Origin: Streptomyces cinerochromogenes
GTDB lineage: Bacteria > Actinomycetota > Actinomycetes > Streptomycetales > Streptomycetaceae
Length of the DNA stretch: 64,000 bases
NCBI RefSeq assembly: GCF_014648635.1
Contig: NZ_BMRM01000001.1
Location: forward strand, 682,001-746,000
Direction of reading: 5' to 3'
In this document: in pieces, positions 16,209 to 24,443 of the stretch
How the letters are laid out: each line of letters opens with the position of its first letter
How positions within the stretch are numbered: position 1 is the stretch's first letter
The notes under the pieces: generated by a model
The model's database searches: none
What the model saw: only the letters and a program-made list of their open reading frames with translations
Told to the model about the DNA's origin: nothing
Position numbers and translations under genes: made by a program

Positions 16209-17249
16209 TCAGCGGCGGTTGCGGACGAGGAGATAGGCGCCGGCGCCTACGCAGCCGAGGGCGGCGAGGGCCGCGAGGAGGCCGTGGGCGAGGGCGCCGG
16301 GGCCGCCGAGGCCGGTGCGGGCCAGCTCGCGTGCTCCTTGGGCGAGGGTCAGGGAGGTGTCCTGGTCGTCCTGGTCGTCCACGTCGTCCGGGTCATAGGG
16401 GCCATCAGGATCGTCCGGGTCGTCCGGGTCGTAGCGGCCGTCACTGCCATCCGGGTCGTCACGGCCATCCGTGCCGTTCGTGCCGGTGCCGCCGGTACCG
16501 TCGGTGCCGTCCGTGTCCGCGGTGCCGGAGTCGGTGGCCGGTGCGCTGCTGGACGGGGTGGTCGGCAGGCCCTCGGTCTCCTGGGCGTTCTCGGCCTCCT
16601 GGACGGCCTGGTCCTCCCGCACGGCTTCCTGCGTCTCCTCCTCGCCCTCCCCGCCCTCCCCCTCCTCGCCGATCGAGAAGCGGTACGCGTTGGACTCGCC
16701 GACCCAGTCCCCGTCCTCGCCCCGCCGCTGCACGACGGCCGCGTTGGCGGTGACCTGGTCGGCCACGGCGTCGGAGGGGAGCGCCAGCCGGACGCGGACG
16801 CTCACCGTCCGGCCGGGTGGCACGGTGAACCCGCCGAAGCCGGCGCCGTCCAGCACGCCGACCAGCTCCTGCTCGTCGGTGCTCTCGAAGGTCACCGGCC
16901 GGTTCCGGGCGCCGTCGTAGAAGTCCAGGTGGGGCTGGTCCGGCCGCAGCGCGCGTTTGTCGTCGACCAGCACCACGACCGGGTGGATGCCGGCGCAGGT
17001 CCGGGGGGTGGTGTTGGTGAGGTCGATGTACCAGGTGCCGTATCCGCCGCCGGCCTCGTAGGAGCCGGGGCCGCCGCGGATCCGGGTGGACAGCGGGAAG
17101 GCCCGCGCGTCGCCGCCGACGCAGGAGGGGGGCGGCGGCGTGGCGGCGAGGGCGGGAACAGCCGACGGGGGGACGACGACGGTTGCGGCGGCGAGGGCTG
17201 CGGTGACGGATGCGGTGCGGCGGGGGGACGGGGGCGTGCGCGGTCGCAT
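16209..17249 (-). CDS. LARTG-anchored secreted surface protein
   Basis: A 346-residue exported protein. The signal peptide ends near ALA|ATPPPP. A folded domain (about 45-195) with cysteines in SCVGGDA and RTCAGIH contains YGTWYIDLTNTTPRTC. It is followed by a Glu-rich segment, a long Asp/Gly/Thr-rich repetitive stalk (DGTDGTGGTGTNGTDG, DPDDPDDPDGPYDPDD) and the sorting signal LARTG, a hydrophobic segment and VRNRR. LAxTG is the recognition motif of class E sortases, and such an enzyme is encoded at 25861. GTG 17255 would add two residues. Confidence 0.77.
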   Translation of the reverse strand: MRPRTPPSPRRTASVTAALAAATVVVPPSAVPALAATPPPPSCVGGDARAFPLSTRIRGGPGSYEAGGGYGTWYIDLTNTTPRTCAGIHPVVVLVDDKRALRPDQPHLDFYDGARNRPVTFESTDEQELVGVLDGAGFGGFTVPPGRTVSVRVRLALPSDAVADQVTANAAVVQRRGEDGDWVGESNAYRFSIGEEGEGGEGEEETQEAVREDQAVQEAENAQETEGLPTTPSSSAPATDSGTADTDGTDGTGGTGTNGTDGRDDPDGSDGRYDPDDPDDPDGPYDPDDVDDQDDQDTSLTLAQGARELARTGLGGPGALAHGLLAALAALGCVGAGAYLLVRNRR

Positions 17250-17255
17250 GAACAC

Positions 17256-17567
17256 ATAACCATGCCGGTCGGTGCGGGCGAGGAGCGGCGGCGCTCCGGG
17301 TGTGGGGCGAAGTCCGCTCGATCAGCGGAGCGGGTGGGGTCGGCGGCCGGCAGTGCCGTAGGGGTACCGGCCGGGCGCACCCGCAGTGGAGCTGGTCGCG
17401 CAGTTCCCCGCGCCTCTGGAGAAGTACGGCTCCGTCGGCTCGGGCAGCTCGTCGGCTCAGCGACGCCGCCCGCCGCTACGGCGCGCCACTCCACCGAACC
17501 CACGTGGTCGCAGGCGTCACACCCCGTGCCGCGGGCAGTCGTGGCGCAGGCCGCCGTACAAGCCCCG
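17256..17567. other. intergenic region without a supported gene
   Basis: About 310 bases between the LARTG protein promoter side and the end of the ROK gene. It holds a GCGCAGTTCCCCGCGCC motif (17398-17414), a pattern common in Streptomyces intergenic DNA, and short GC-rich inverted repeats. No coding frame or RNA could be supported. Confidence 0.5.
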
Positions 17568-18842
17568 TCACGCGTCCCCCCGCCCGAACAACGGCGCCAA
17601 CAGCAGCTGGGCGGCCCCCTCGGCCACCACCCGCTCACCCCGCGGAGCGACCCGTACCGGCACCGCGCCCCCACGCACCCCCTCCCGCCGCGCCCGCGCC
17701 CCCAACACCTCTCCGACCCCCCGCACATACGCCTCGGGCGCCCCGGCCACGGTCCGCCCCCCGAGCAGCACCACGTCGATGTCCAGCAGCCCCACCAGAT
17801 TCCCGGCCGCGACCCCCAGCACCCGCGCCGCCTCGCCCACGTCCCCCCGCGCGACCGCCCCGAGGCACAGCACCTCCACGCACCCCCGGTTCCCGCACTC
17901 GCACAGCGGTCCGTCCAGCTGGATCACCTGGTGCCCGAACTCCCCCGCCCCGGTCCGCGCTCCCCGGTGCACGCTCCCGCCGATCACCAGCCCGGCCCCG
18001 AGCCCGGTACCTAGGTGCAGATAGGCGAAGGACCGGCCCGCGCCGCCCGTCTCCCCGCAGACCGCGAGCCCCAGCGCCGCCGCGTTGGTGTCCTTGTCCA
18101 CCACCACCGGCACCGCCAGCCGCTGTGCGAGCGCGTCCCGCAGCGGAAAGCCGTCCCACTCGGGAAACCCGGTGACCCGGTGCAGCACGCCCCGCGCGTG
18201 GTCCAACGGCCCGGGCAGCGCGACCCCCACCCCCACCAGCGTCCCGGCCCCGCCGAGCCCCCCGCCACCGCCGGTGGAACCCTTCCCTCCGGCAGCCGGG
18301 GAACCGCTGCCCGCGAGCGAGCCCGCGGCCACGGTCCGCACCGCCGCGGACACCGCCCCCAGCACGGCCTCCGCCCCGGCCCCCAGGTCCAGCTCGGCGC
18401 ACCGTTCCGCCACCACGGCCCCGTCCAGGTCCACGAGCACGACCCGCAGCTCGTCGCGGTCCAGGTGCACCCCGACCGCGTGGCCCGCCTCCGGGACCAG
18501 CCGGAGCACGGTCCGCGGCTTGCCCCCGGTCGACGCCCGCCGTCCGGCCTCCGCGGCGAGCCCCCGCTCCCGCAGCCGCGCGGTGATCTTGCTGACGGCC
18601 TGCGGGGTCAGCCCGGTGCGCTCGGCCAGTTCCAGCCGGCTGATGCCCTCGGCCCCGGCGTCCCGCAGCAGCCCCAGCACCAGTGCCGCGTTGTGACTGC
18701 GCAGTGCCCCCAGGTTCACCCCGGCGGCCCCACCGCCCCTCGCCCCCGAAGCCCCTCCGGCCCCTCCTGCCCCTGAGGTCCCTGCCGTGCCTGCAGTCCC
18801 TGGCGCTGTCCTCGGTGCGTTCACCCTCTTCACAGCCCCCAT
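17568..18842 (-). CDS. ROK-family transcriptional regulator
   Basis: A 424-residue regulator: winged helix (about 40-105, ISRLELAERTGLTPQAVSKITARLRERGL) joined to a sugar-kinase-like ROK domain with GVGVALPGPL, KDTNAAALG, HLGTGLGAGLVIGG and the zinc motif CECGNRGCVEV. The last is the ROK signature, expected to bind a sugar or sugar phosphate. The N-terminus is low-complexity Gly/Ala. It is divergent from a Gfo/Idh/MocA oxidoreductase, with a shared palindrome between them, so it likely controls that operon and itself. Confidence 0.85.
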   Translation of the reverse strand: MGAVKRVNAPRTAPGTAGTAGTSGAGGAGGASGARGGGAAGVNLGALRSHNAALVLGLLRDAGAEGISRLELAERTGLTPQAVSKITARLRERGLAAEAGRRASTGGKPRTVLRLVPEAGHAVGVHLDRDELRVVLVDLDGAVVAERCAELDLGAGAEAVLGAVSAAVRTVAAGSLAGSGSPAAGGKGSTGGGGGLGGAGTLVGVGVALPGPLDHARGVLHRVTGFPEWDGFPLRDALAQRLAVPVVVDKDTNAAALGLAVCGETGGAGRSFAYLHLGTGLGAGLVIGGSVHRGARTGAGEFGHQVIQLDGPLCECGNRGCVEVLCLGAVARGDVGEAARVLGVAAGNLVGLLDIDVVLLGGRTVAGAPEAYVRGVGEVLGARARREGVRGGAVPVRVAPRGERVVAEGAAQLLLAPLFGRGDA

Positions 18843-18858
18843 TCTCCCCACCGCTTGC

Positions 18859-18883
18859 ACTTTCGCAACAGCGTTGCCAAAGT
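18859..18883. promoter_or_regulatory. palindromic operator between ROK and oxidoreductase genes
   Basis: Arms ACTTTCGCAAC and GTTGCCAAAGT (matching in 9 of 11 pairs) around AGC. The element lies in the 48-base divergent intergenic region, 8-32 bases before the oxidoreductase start. Confidence 0.7.
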
Positions 18884-18890
18884 GGGAGCC

Positions 18891-19964
18891 ATGACTGCTA
18901 CCCCCCTCCGCGTCGGCCTGATCGGCTACGGCCTCGCCGGCTCCGTCTTCCACGCCCCGCTGATCGCCGCCACCGAGGGCCTCGCCCTGGACACCGTGGT
19001 CACCTCGAACCCGGAGCGGCAGCAGCAGGCCCGCGCCGAGTTCCCGGACGTGACGCTCGCCGCCACCGCCGAGGAGCTGTTCGACCGCGCGGACGCGCTG
19101 GACCTGGTCGTCGTCGCCTCCCCGAACAAGACGCACGTCCCGCTGGCCACGGCCGCCCTCAAGGCCGGTCTGCCGGTGGTCGTGGACAAGCCGGTCGCCG
19201 GCACCGCGGCCGAGGCCCGCACGCTCGCCGCCCTCGCCGAGGAGCGCGGGCTGCTGCTCTCGGTCTTCCAGAACCGCCGCTGGGACAACGACTTCCTGAC
19301 CCTGCGCCGGCTCCTCACGGACGGCGAACTCGGCGACGCCTGGCGCTTCGAGTCCCGCTTCGAGCGCTGGCGCCCCCAGCCCAAGGGCGGCTGGCGGGAG
19401 TCCGGCGACCCGGCAGAGATCGGAGGTCTGCTGTACGACCTCGGCAGCCACGTCGTCGACCAGGCCCTGGTCCTCTTCGGACCGGTCACCGAGGTCTACG
19501 CCGAGGCGGACGTCCGCCGCCCCGGCGCCGAGACCGACGACGACACCTTCATCGCGCTCACCCACGCGAGCGGCGTCCGCTCCCACCTCTACGTCTCGGC
19601 GACCGCCGCCCAGCTCGGCCCCCGCTTCCGGGTGCTGGGCTCCCGCGCGGGCTACGTCAAGTACGGCCTGGACCCCCAGGAAGCGGCCCTGCGCGAGGGC
19701 AGCCGCCCCGGCACCGTCGCCGACTGGGGCGCCGAGGACCAGTCCCTGTGGGGTCGTATCGGCTCCGGCGAGTCCCCGCTGACCGGCGGCGGCACCCCGG
19801 TGCCGACCCTCCCCGGCGACTACCCGGCCTACTACGCGGCCGTCGCCGCCGCCCTGCGCGGCACCGGCCCCAACCCGGTGACCGCCCTGGAGGCGGCCGC
19901 CGCGCTCGACGTACTGGAAGCGGCCCGCAGGTCCGCCCGCGACAAGGTGACGGTGACCCTCTGA
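18891..19964 (+). CDS. Gfo/Idh/MocA-family NAD(P)-dependent oxidoreductase
   Basis: A 357-residue sugar or polyol dehydrogenase. The Rossmann motif VGLIGYGLAGSVFHAPLI begins at residue 7, the conserved VVDKPVAGTAAEA holds the EKP-like lysine, and GGLLYDLGSHVVDQAL carries the GG..D.G.H catalytic block. It is divergent from the ROK regulator and its stop overlaps the next ATG by one base (TGATG), so both genes form an operon probably induced by a sugar-like compound. Confidence 0.88.
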   Translation: MTATPLRVGLIGYGLAGSVFHAPLIAATEGLALDTVVTSNPERQQQARAEFPDVTLAATAEELFDRADALDLVVVASPNKTHVPLATAALKAGLPVVVDKPVAGTAAEARTLAALAEERGLLLSVFQNRRWDNDFLTLRRLLTDGELGDAWRFESRFERWRPQPKGGWRESGDPAEIGGLLYDLGSHVVDQALVLFGPVTEVYAEADVRRPGAETDDDTFIALTHASGVRSHLYVSATAAQLGPRFRVLGSRAGYVKYGLDPQEAALREGSRPGTVADWGAEDQSLWGRIGSGESPLTGGGTPVPTLPGDYPAYYAAVAAALRGTGPNPVTALEAAAALDVLEAARRSARDKVTVTL

Positions 19965-20467
19965 TGTCCCAGACCACACCCCGGACCACGCCCGAACCGG
20001 TCCCGTCCGTCGAGGAGCTTCAGGCGCAGCAACGCCGTCTGGTCTTCGACCGGTTCACCCACGAGGACGCCTGGGCCCTCGGCTCCCTGCTGGTGGAGCT
20101 GGCCCGGGAACGCCAGGCGCCGGTCGCCGTCGACATCCACCGCGCCGGCCAGCAGCTCTTCCACGCGGCCCTGCCGGGCTCGACCCCGGACAACGACGCC
20201 TGGATCGCCCGCAAGCGCCGGGTGGTGGAGCGCTACGGCGCCCCCTCCTACCTGGTCGGCGCCCGCTTCCGCGCGAAGGGCACGACCTTCGAGGAGTCAT
20301 CCCGCCTCGACCCGGACACCTACGCGGCCCACGGCGGGTCCTTCCCGATCACGGTCGAGGGCGCCGGGGTGATCGGCGCGGTGACGGTCTCCGGCCTGCC
20401 CCAGCTGGAGGACCACCGGTTCGTGGTGGAAGCGCTGGAGGTCTTCCTGGACCGTTCGGCCCGCTGA
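19964..20467 (+). CDS. UPF0303 / HbpS-like (DUF336-type) protein
   Basis: A 167-residue protein related to the GlcG/HbpS fold: ALGSLLVELARERQAPVAVDIHRAGQQLFHAALPG and AAHGGSFPITVEGAGVIGAVTVSGLPQLEDHRFVVEAL. Family members include heme-binding or heme-degrading proteins, but UPF0303 proteins have no settled role. It is translationally coupled to the oxidoreductase, so a part in the same catabolic step is likely. Confidence 0.72.
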   Translation: MSQTTPRTTPEPVPSVEELQAQQRRLVFDRFTHEDAWALGSLLVELARERQAPVAVDIHRAGQQLFHAALPGSTPDNDAWIARKRRVVERYGAPSYLVGARFRAKGTTFEESSRLDPDTYAAHGGSFPITVEGAGVIGAVTVSGLPQLEDHRFVVEALEVFLDRSAR

Positions 20468-20561
20468 GCGGACGGCGGGAATCAGCCGGGACTCCCTCCG
20501 GTTGGCTGTGGCGGAAGACCTGATGATCATGGCGCAGTCACCCACCGGAGGGACCACCCCG

Positions 20562-21428
20562 ATGACCGCTTCACCGAAGGAGACCGTCGGCCGCTACGGC
20601 ATCTGGAGCCACGAGCTGCGCTCGGAGGATCCGGACCGGCGCGGCGAACTCGCCGAGGGCGCCGCCGAACTGGAGGAACTCGGGTTCGGCGCCGTCTGGC
20701 TGGGCGGCAGCAGCACCCTGGACCACGCGGTCCCGCTCATCGGGGCGACGCGGCGCATCGTCGTCGGCACCAGCATCCAGAACATCTGGCAGCGGGACGC
20801 CGCCACCACGGCGGCCGGCTTCGGCGAGGTGGAGACGGCCCACCCCGGCCGCTTCGTGCTGGGCCTGGGGGTGAGCCACGGCCCGCTGGTGCAGGGCTAC
20901 CGCCGCCCGTACTCCGCGATGGTCGGCTACCTCGACGAGCTGGACAAGGCGGGCGTCCCGGCCGACCGCCGGGTGCTCGCCGCACTGGGCCCCAGGATGC
21001 TGGGCCTGGCCGGCGACCGCGCGGCCGGTGCGGTCCCCTACCTGGTCACGCCCGAGCACACCGCCCGGGCCCGCGAGATCCTCGGCGAACAGCCGCTGCT
21101 GGCCCCCGAGTTCAAGGTGGTCCTGGAGTCCGACCCGGCCCGTGCCCGGGAGACGGCCCGCGCCTACCTGGCCCGCTACCTGCGGCTGCCCAACTACACC
21201 GACAACTTCCTCCGCCTCGGCTTCACCGAGACCGACATCGCCGACGGCGGCAGCGACCGGCTCATCGACGCCGTCTTCGCCTGGGGCGACGAGACGCGGA
21301 TCCGCGAGCGCATCACCGCCTTCCACGAGGCGGGCGCCGACCACGTCGCACTCCAGGTGGTGAACGGCGGCACCGGCGACACCCTGCCGAGGGAGGAATG
21401 GCGCAGGCTCGCCTCACTCCTGGCGTGA
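20562..21428 (+). CDS. LLM-class F420-dependent oxidoreductase (TIGR03620 type)
   Basis: A 288-residue luciferase-like barrel enzyme, likely using F420 or flavin. GYGIWS-type N-terminus (RYGIWSHELRSED), ELGFGAVWLGGS, VVGTSIQNIWQRDAATTAA, RFVLGLGVSHGPLV and DHVALQVV follow the TIGR03620 pattern. ATG 20562 is chosen with GGAGGG upstream; in-frame starts at 20502 and 20523 are less likely. The substrate is unknown. Confidence 0.8.
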   Translation: MTASPKETVGRYGIWSHELRSEDPDRRGELAEGAAELEELGFGAVWLGGSSTLDHAVPLIGATRRIVVGTSIQNIWQRDAATTAAGFGEVETAHPGRFVLGLGVSHGPLVQGYRRPYSAMVGYLDELDKAGVPADRRVLAALGPRMLGLAGDRAAGAVPYLVTPEHTARAREILGEQPLLAPEFKVVLESDPARARETARAYLARYLRLPNYTDNFLRLGFTETDIADGGSDRLIDAVFAWGDETRIRERITAFHEAGADHVALQVVNGGTGDTLPREEWRRLASLLA

Positions 21429-21443
21429 GCGCATCGCCCCGAA

Positions 21444-21512
21444 GGGGCGCGGGGGAACCGCGCGAGCGACCACGACGGCCCGGAGCCGCCGCACTCGCGC
21501 GGTTCCCGCCCC
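21444..21512. terminator. bidirectional terminator between convergent genes
   Basis: A local GCCCCGAAGGGGC hairpin (21436-21448) is followed by long arms GAACCGCGCGAG (21455-21466) and CTCGCGCGGTTC (21494-21505), extended by GGGGCG and CGCCCC. It separates the oxidoreductase from the leftward hydrolase gene. Confidence 0.75.
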
Positions 21513-21513
21513 T

Positions 21514-22371
21514 CTAGGCGTCCTTGAGTTCCTGCCGCTGACGGCCGAGCCCCCCGATCTCCAGCTCCACCACGTCCCCGGCCCGCAGGTACGGCTTCGG
21601 CTCGGGCTGCCCCATGGCCACCCCCGCCGGCGTCCCCGTGTTGACGACATCCCCGGGGTACAGCGTCATGAACTGGCTGAGGTACCGCACGACCTCCCCC
21701 ACGGGGAAGATCTGCTCGGCCGTCGTGCCGTCCTGCTTCAGTTCCCCGTTCACCCACAGTCTCAGCGACAGCCGCTGCGGATCCGGGACCTCGTCGGCCG
21801 TCACCAGCCACGGGCCCAGCGGGTTGAACGTCTCGCAGTTCTTGCCCTTGTCCCACGTCCCGCCGCGCTCGATCTGGAACTCCCGCTCGGAGACGTCGTG
21901 CGCCACCGCGTACCCGGCGACGTGCGCGAGGCCCTCCTCGGCGGAGTCCAGGTAGCGGGCCGTACGGCCGATGACGACCGCGAGTTCGACCTCCCAGTCG
22001 GTCTTGGCCGAGCCGCGCGGCACCAGCACGGTGTCGTACGGCCCGACGACCGTGTCCGGCGCCTTGAGGAAGACGACCGGCTCGGGCGGCGGCTCGACGC
22101 CCGTCTCGCGGGCGTGGTCGTGGTAGTTGAGGCCGATGCACACGACCTTGCCGATGCGGCCGAGCGGGGGGCCGATCCGGAGGCCGGCCGCGTCCAGCGC
22201 GGGCAGCTCACCGGTTCCGGCCGCCGCCCGTACCCGGTCCAGCGCGGTGTCGTCGGCGAGGAGCGCACCGTCGATGTCGGCCACGACGCCCGACAGGTCC
22301 CTGAGGGTTCCCCCGGCGTCGAGCAGCGCGGGGCGCTCCGCCCCTGCCGTACCGACTCGCAGCAGCTTCAT
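21514..22371 (-). CDS. fumarylacetoacetate hydrolase-family protein
   Basis: A 285-residue metal-dependent hydrolase, decarboxylase or isomerase of the FAH superfamily. CIGLNYHDHARETG, the metal-ligand block TDWEVELAVVIG and the tail DVVNTGTPAGVAMGQ are diagnostic. Homologues act on 2-keto-acids such as oxaloacetate, acylpyruvates or homoprotocatechuate products; the substrate here is unknown. ATG 22371 has GGGAG upstream, and two inverted repeats lie in its promoter. Confidence 0.85.
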   Translation of the reverse strand: MKLLRVGTAGAERPALLDAGGTLRDLSGVVADIDGALLADDTALDRVRAAAGTGELPALDAAGLRIGPPLGRIGKVVCIGLNYHDHARETGVEPPPEPVVFLKAPDTVVGPYDTVLVPRGSAKTDWEVELAVVIGRTARYLDSAEEGLAHVAGYAVAHDVSEREFQIERGGTWDKGKNCETFNPLGPWLVTADEVPDPQRLSLRLWVNGELKQDGTTAEQIFPVGEVVRYLSQFMTLYPGDVVNTGTPAGVAMGQPEPKPYLRAGDVVELEIGGLGRQRQELKDA

Positions 22372-22403
22372 GGTCACAATCTCCCTCGATCGCGGGCGCC
22401 CGA

Positions 22404-22441
22404 CCGATGGGTGCAGCCATCGGAGGACTGGCCGATCCTCC
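22404..22441. promoter_or_regulatory. two adjacent inverted repeats upstream of the FAH gene
   Basis: CCGATGG/CCATCGG (22404-22423) abuts GGAGGA/TCCTCC (22422-22441). Together they form a candidate compound operator 33-70 bases before the FAH start. Confidence 0.4.
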
Positions 22442-22507
22442 AATTCCCCCGTCCAGTCCGCAAGACCCTGTTCACGTACTGGACCGTAACCGGACGGCCG
22501 TCACCGC

Positions 22508-23218
22508 TCAGCGGGACAGCAGGGCCTGTTCCGCCGAACTCCAGGCCGTGCTGGTGACGACGTACAGCGCCGCGGCGAGCGGGACCACCGCCACGGTGAC
22601 GAGGGTGAAGAAGGACAGGAACGGCGCGAACCGGGTGACCGCGGCCAGGGCGGGCACCTCTCCCGCGGGGCCGACGGGAGCCGGCTGTGCGGCCGTCGTG
22701 CGCCGGGCGCGCCGGAAGTTGACGGTGGCGACGGCCGCGACGACGGCGAAGAGGCCGAGGTAGACCAGTCCGGCCTGGCCGAACAGCCCGCCGTCCGTCA
22801 GGGCATCGGCCCAGCGCCCGCCGAGCGGGGCCGTGAGCAGCCGGTGGCCGAGCAGGCCGTTGTCCTCGCCGCCGATCGTGGAGCTGGAGAAGAGGTGGTA
22901 GAGCAGGAAGAACGCGGGCACCTGGAGCAGGCTGGGCAGGCAGCCGGAGAGCGGCGAGACCTTCTCCTGGGTGTGCAGTTCCAGCACCGCCCGCTGGAGC
23001 CGCTGCGGGTCCTTGGCGTGCTTGCGGCGCAGTTCGGCGATTCTCGGCTGGAGCGCGGCCTGGGCCTTCCGGCCGCGGGCGGCGGCCCGGGACAGCGGGT
23101 GGACGAGGAGCCGTACCAGCGCGGTGAACAGGACGATCGCGGCGGCTGCCGCGGAGGCGTGGAAGAGCGGGGTCAGCAGGTCGGCCAGCTGCTCGACCAG
23201 ACGGGCGAAAACGGACAT
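22508..23218 (-). CDS. YidC/Oxa1-family membrane insertase paralogue
   Basis: A 236-residue polytopic protein with the YidC core: first helix with LVRLLVHPLSRAAARG containing the positively charged groove residue, the KVSPLSGCLPSLLQVPAFFLLYHLF segment and later membrane segments near residues 150, 195 and 215. It is shorter than the essential YidC (no long C-terminal tail), suggesting an accessory paralogue. GGAGG precedes ATG 23218. The small DUF6412-like gene just upstream is probably co-transcribed. Confidence 0.85.
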   Translation of the reverse strand: MSVFARLVEQLADLLTPLFHASAAAAAIVLFTALVRLLVHPLSRAAARGRKAQAALQPRIAELRRKHAKDPQRLQRAVLELHTQEKVSPLSGCLPSLLQVPAFFLLYHLFSSSTIGGEDNGLLGHRLLTAPLGGRWADALTDGGLFGQAGLVYLGLFAVVAAVATVNFRRARRTTAAQPAPVGPAGEVPALAAVTRFAPFLSFFTLVTVAVVPLAAALYVVTSTAWSSAEQALLSR

Positions 23219-23316
23219 GGGTGAGCCCTCCGGGGGTCTCGTCGTGCCGGAAGTGAGCGGAAGACGGCATGACGACCCGCGCGGGGTCACGCGCTCGGAA
23301 GGTGTGCGGAGGTGCC

Positions 23317-23640
23317 CTACGCGGCGGTCGCCGGAGCGGCGAGTCCGGGTGCCCTGGGCCGCCGCCGACCGGGCGCGTCGGGATCGCGCTGGGGCAGGAA
23401 CGCCGTACGGCGGGCCCGGTCGCGTATCGCCGTGCGGACGCGGGTCGGCGGTACGGCGGGCACGCCGCGCGCGGACAGCAGGGCACAGGCGGCGAGGGCG
23501 GCGGCCACGGTGGAGGTCGCGGCGAGGGCGACGGCGGTGCTGAGGCCGCCGGTGCCGAGGAGGGCGGCCTGGAGCAGCAGCAGCTGCGCCAGGAGCAGCA
23601 GGGGGGCGAGGGCGCGCACGGCGCCGACACGGCCGGTCAT
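23317..23640 (-). CDS. small membrane protein (DUF6412-like)
   Basis: A 107-residue protein with two membrane segments (about residues 10-30 and 35-57) and a basic Arg/Pro-rich tail. Its position directly upstream of a YidC paralogue fits DUF6412. GGAGGGGGG precedes ATG 23640 (a GTG one codon upstream is possible). No function is known. Confidence 0.65.
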   Translation of the reverse strand: MTGRVGAVRALAPLLLLAQLLLLQAALLGTGGLSTAVALAATSTVAAALAACALLSARGVPAVPPTRVRTAIRDRARRTAFLPQRDPDAPGRRRPRAPGLAAPATAA

Positions 23641-23675
23641 CACCGCTCCCCCCTCCTGCTTCGTATGACTGTCCG

Positions 23676-24215
23676 TCAGTCTGCCAGATGCGCCGGATCG
23701 GTCTCCAGGGGCTCCAGCAGCCGCTTCGGCCGCAGCAGCGCCCTGCTGACCGGATCCGCCGGGTCAGGGTCGAGTTCCGGCCCCGGCACCATGACAACGT
23801 CCCGGACGGCCACCAGAGTTCCGCAGGCCGCGCATGTTCCGTACGGCTCGACCTCCCCGCCGCAGTCCGCGTGCCGGAAGGAGCGCAGCCGGGTCGCGTC
23901 GACGTGCTCGCGCCCCCAGTGGCCGAGGGCGCGCAGCACCGGCCAGAGGGCGGCGCCGCGCTCGGTGACGACGTACTCGTCCCGGGGCGGGGACTGCTGG
24001 TACCGGCGCTTTTCGAGGATGCCCTCCTCGGTGAGCGTCCGGAGCCGGGCCGAGAGGACGGCGCGCGGGATGCCGAGGTGGACGAGGAAGTCGTTGTAGC
24101 GCCGGACGCCGTAGATCGCGTCGCGGACGACGAGCAGCGTCCACCGCTCGCCGACGACCTCCAGCGCGCGGGCGATGGAGCACTCCTGCGTCACGTAGTC
24201 CTTGCCCAGTGCCAT
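23676..24215 (-). CDS. HxlR-family transcriptional regulator
   Basis: A 179-residue regulator: HxlR winged helix (CSIARALEVVGERWTLLVVRDAIYGVRRYNDF, LSARLRTLTEEGILEKRRY) followed by a C-terminal Cys cluster (ADCGGEVEPYGTCAACG) that may bind zinc or act as a redox switch. It is divergent from an MFS exporter with a perfect palindrome between them, so repression of that exporter and itself is likely. Confidence 0.85.
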   Translation of the reverse strand: MALGKDYVTQECSIARALEVVGERWTLLVVRDAIYGVRRYNDFLVHLGIPRAVLSARLRTLTEEGILEKRRYQQSPPRDEYVVTERGAALWPVLRALGHWGREHVDATRLRSFRHADCGGEVEPYGTCAACGTLVAVRDVVMVPGPELDPDPADPVSRALLRPKRLLEPLETDPAHLAD

Positions 24216-24245
24216 GACGTCCACTGTAGCCACCGACCGCGCAAG

Positions 24246-24262
24246 GGTTCATTCAATGAACC
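24246..24262. promoter_or_regulatory. perfect 17-bp palindrome, likely HxlR operator
   Basis: GGTTCATTCAATGAACC, centred between the divergent HxlR and MFS genes, followed nine bases later by a -10-like TACGGT (24271-24276). A related half-site AGTTCAATGACC occurs at 24292-24303. Confidence 0.75.
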
Positions 24263-24304
24263 TTCGGTGCTACGGTGACGGAGACGGGGTCAGTTCAATG
24301 ACCG

Positions 24305-24352
24305 AACCGTAAGACCGCACCGCACGACCGACCGCACCGCACGACCGACCGG
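24305..24352. repeat. short tandem repeat upstream of the MFS gene
   Basis: The unit GACCGCACCGCACGACC occurs twice in tandem within a run of GACCG repeats. It lies in the MFS leader and has no obvious function. Confidence 0.6.
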
Positions 24353-24443
24353 ACCGTGTGACCGACCCGAAAGAACCCGTATGACCGCCCGTCCCCGGCG
24401 GACCAGGCCGGGGCCCGGAAGGACACGACAGGACAGGACAGCC

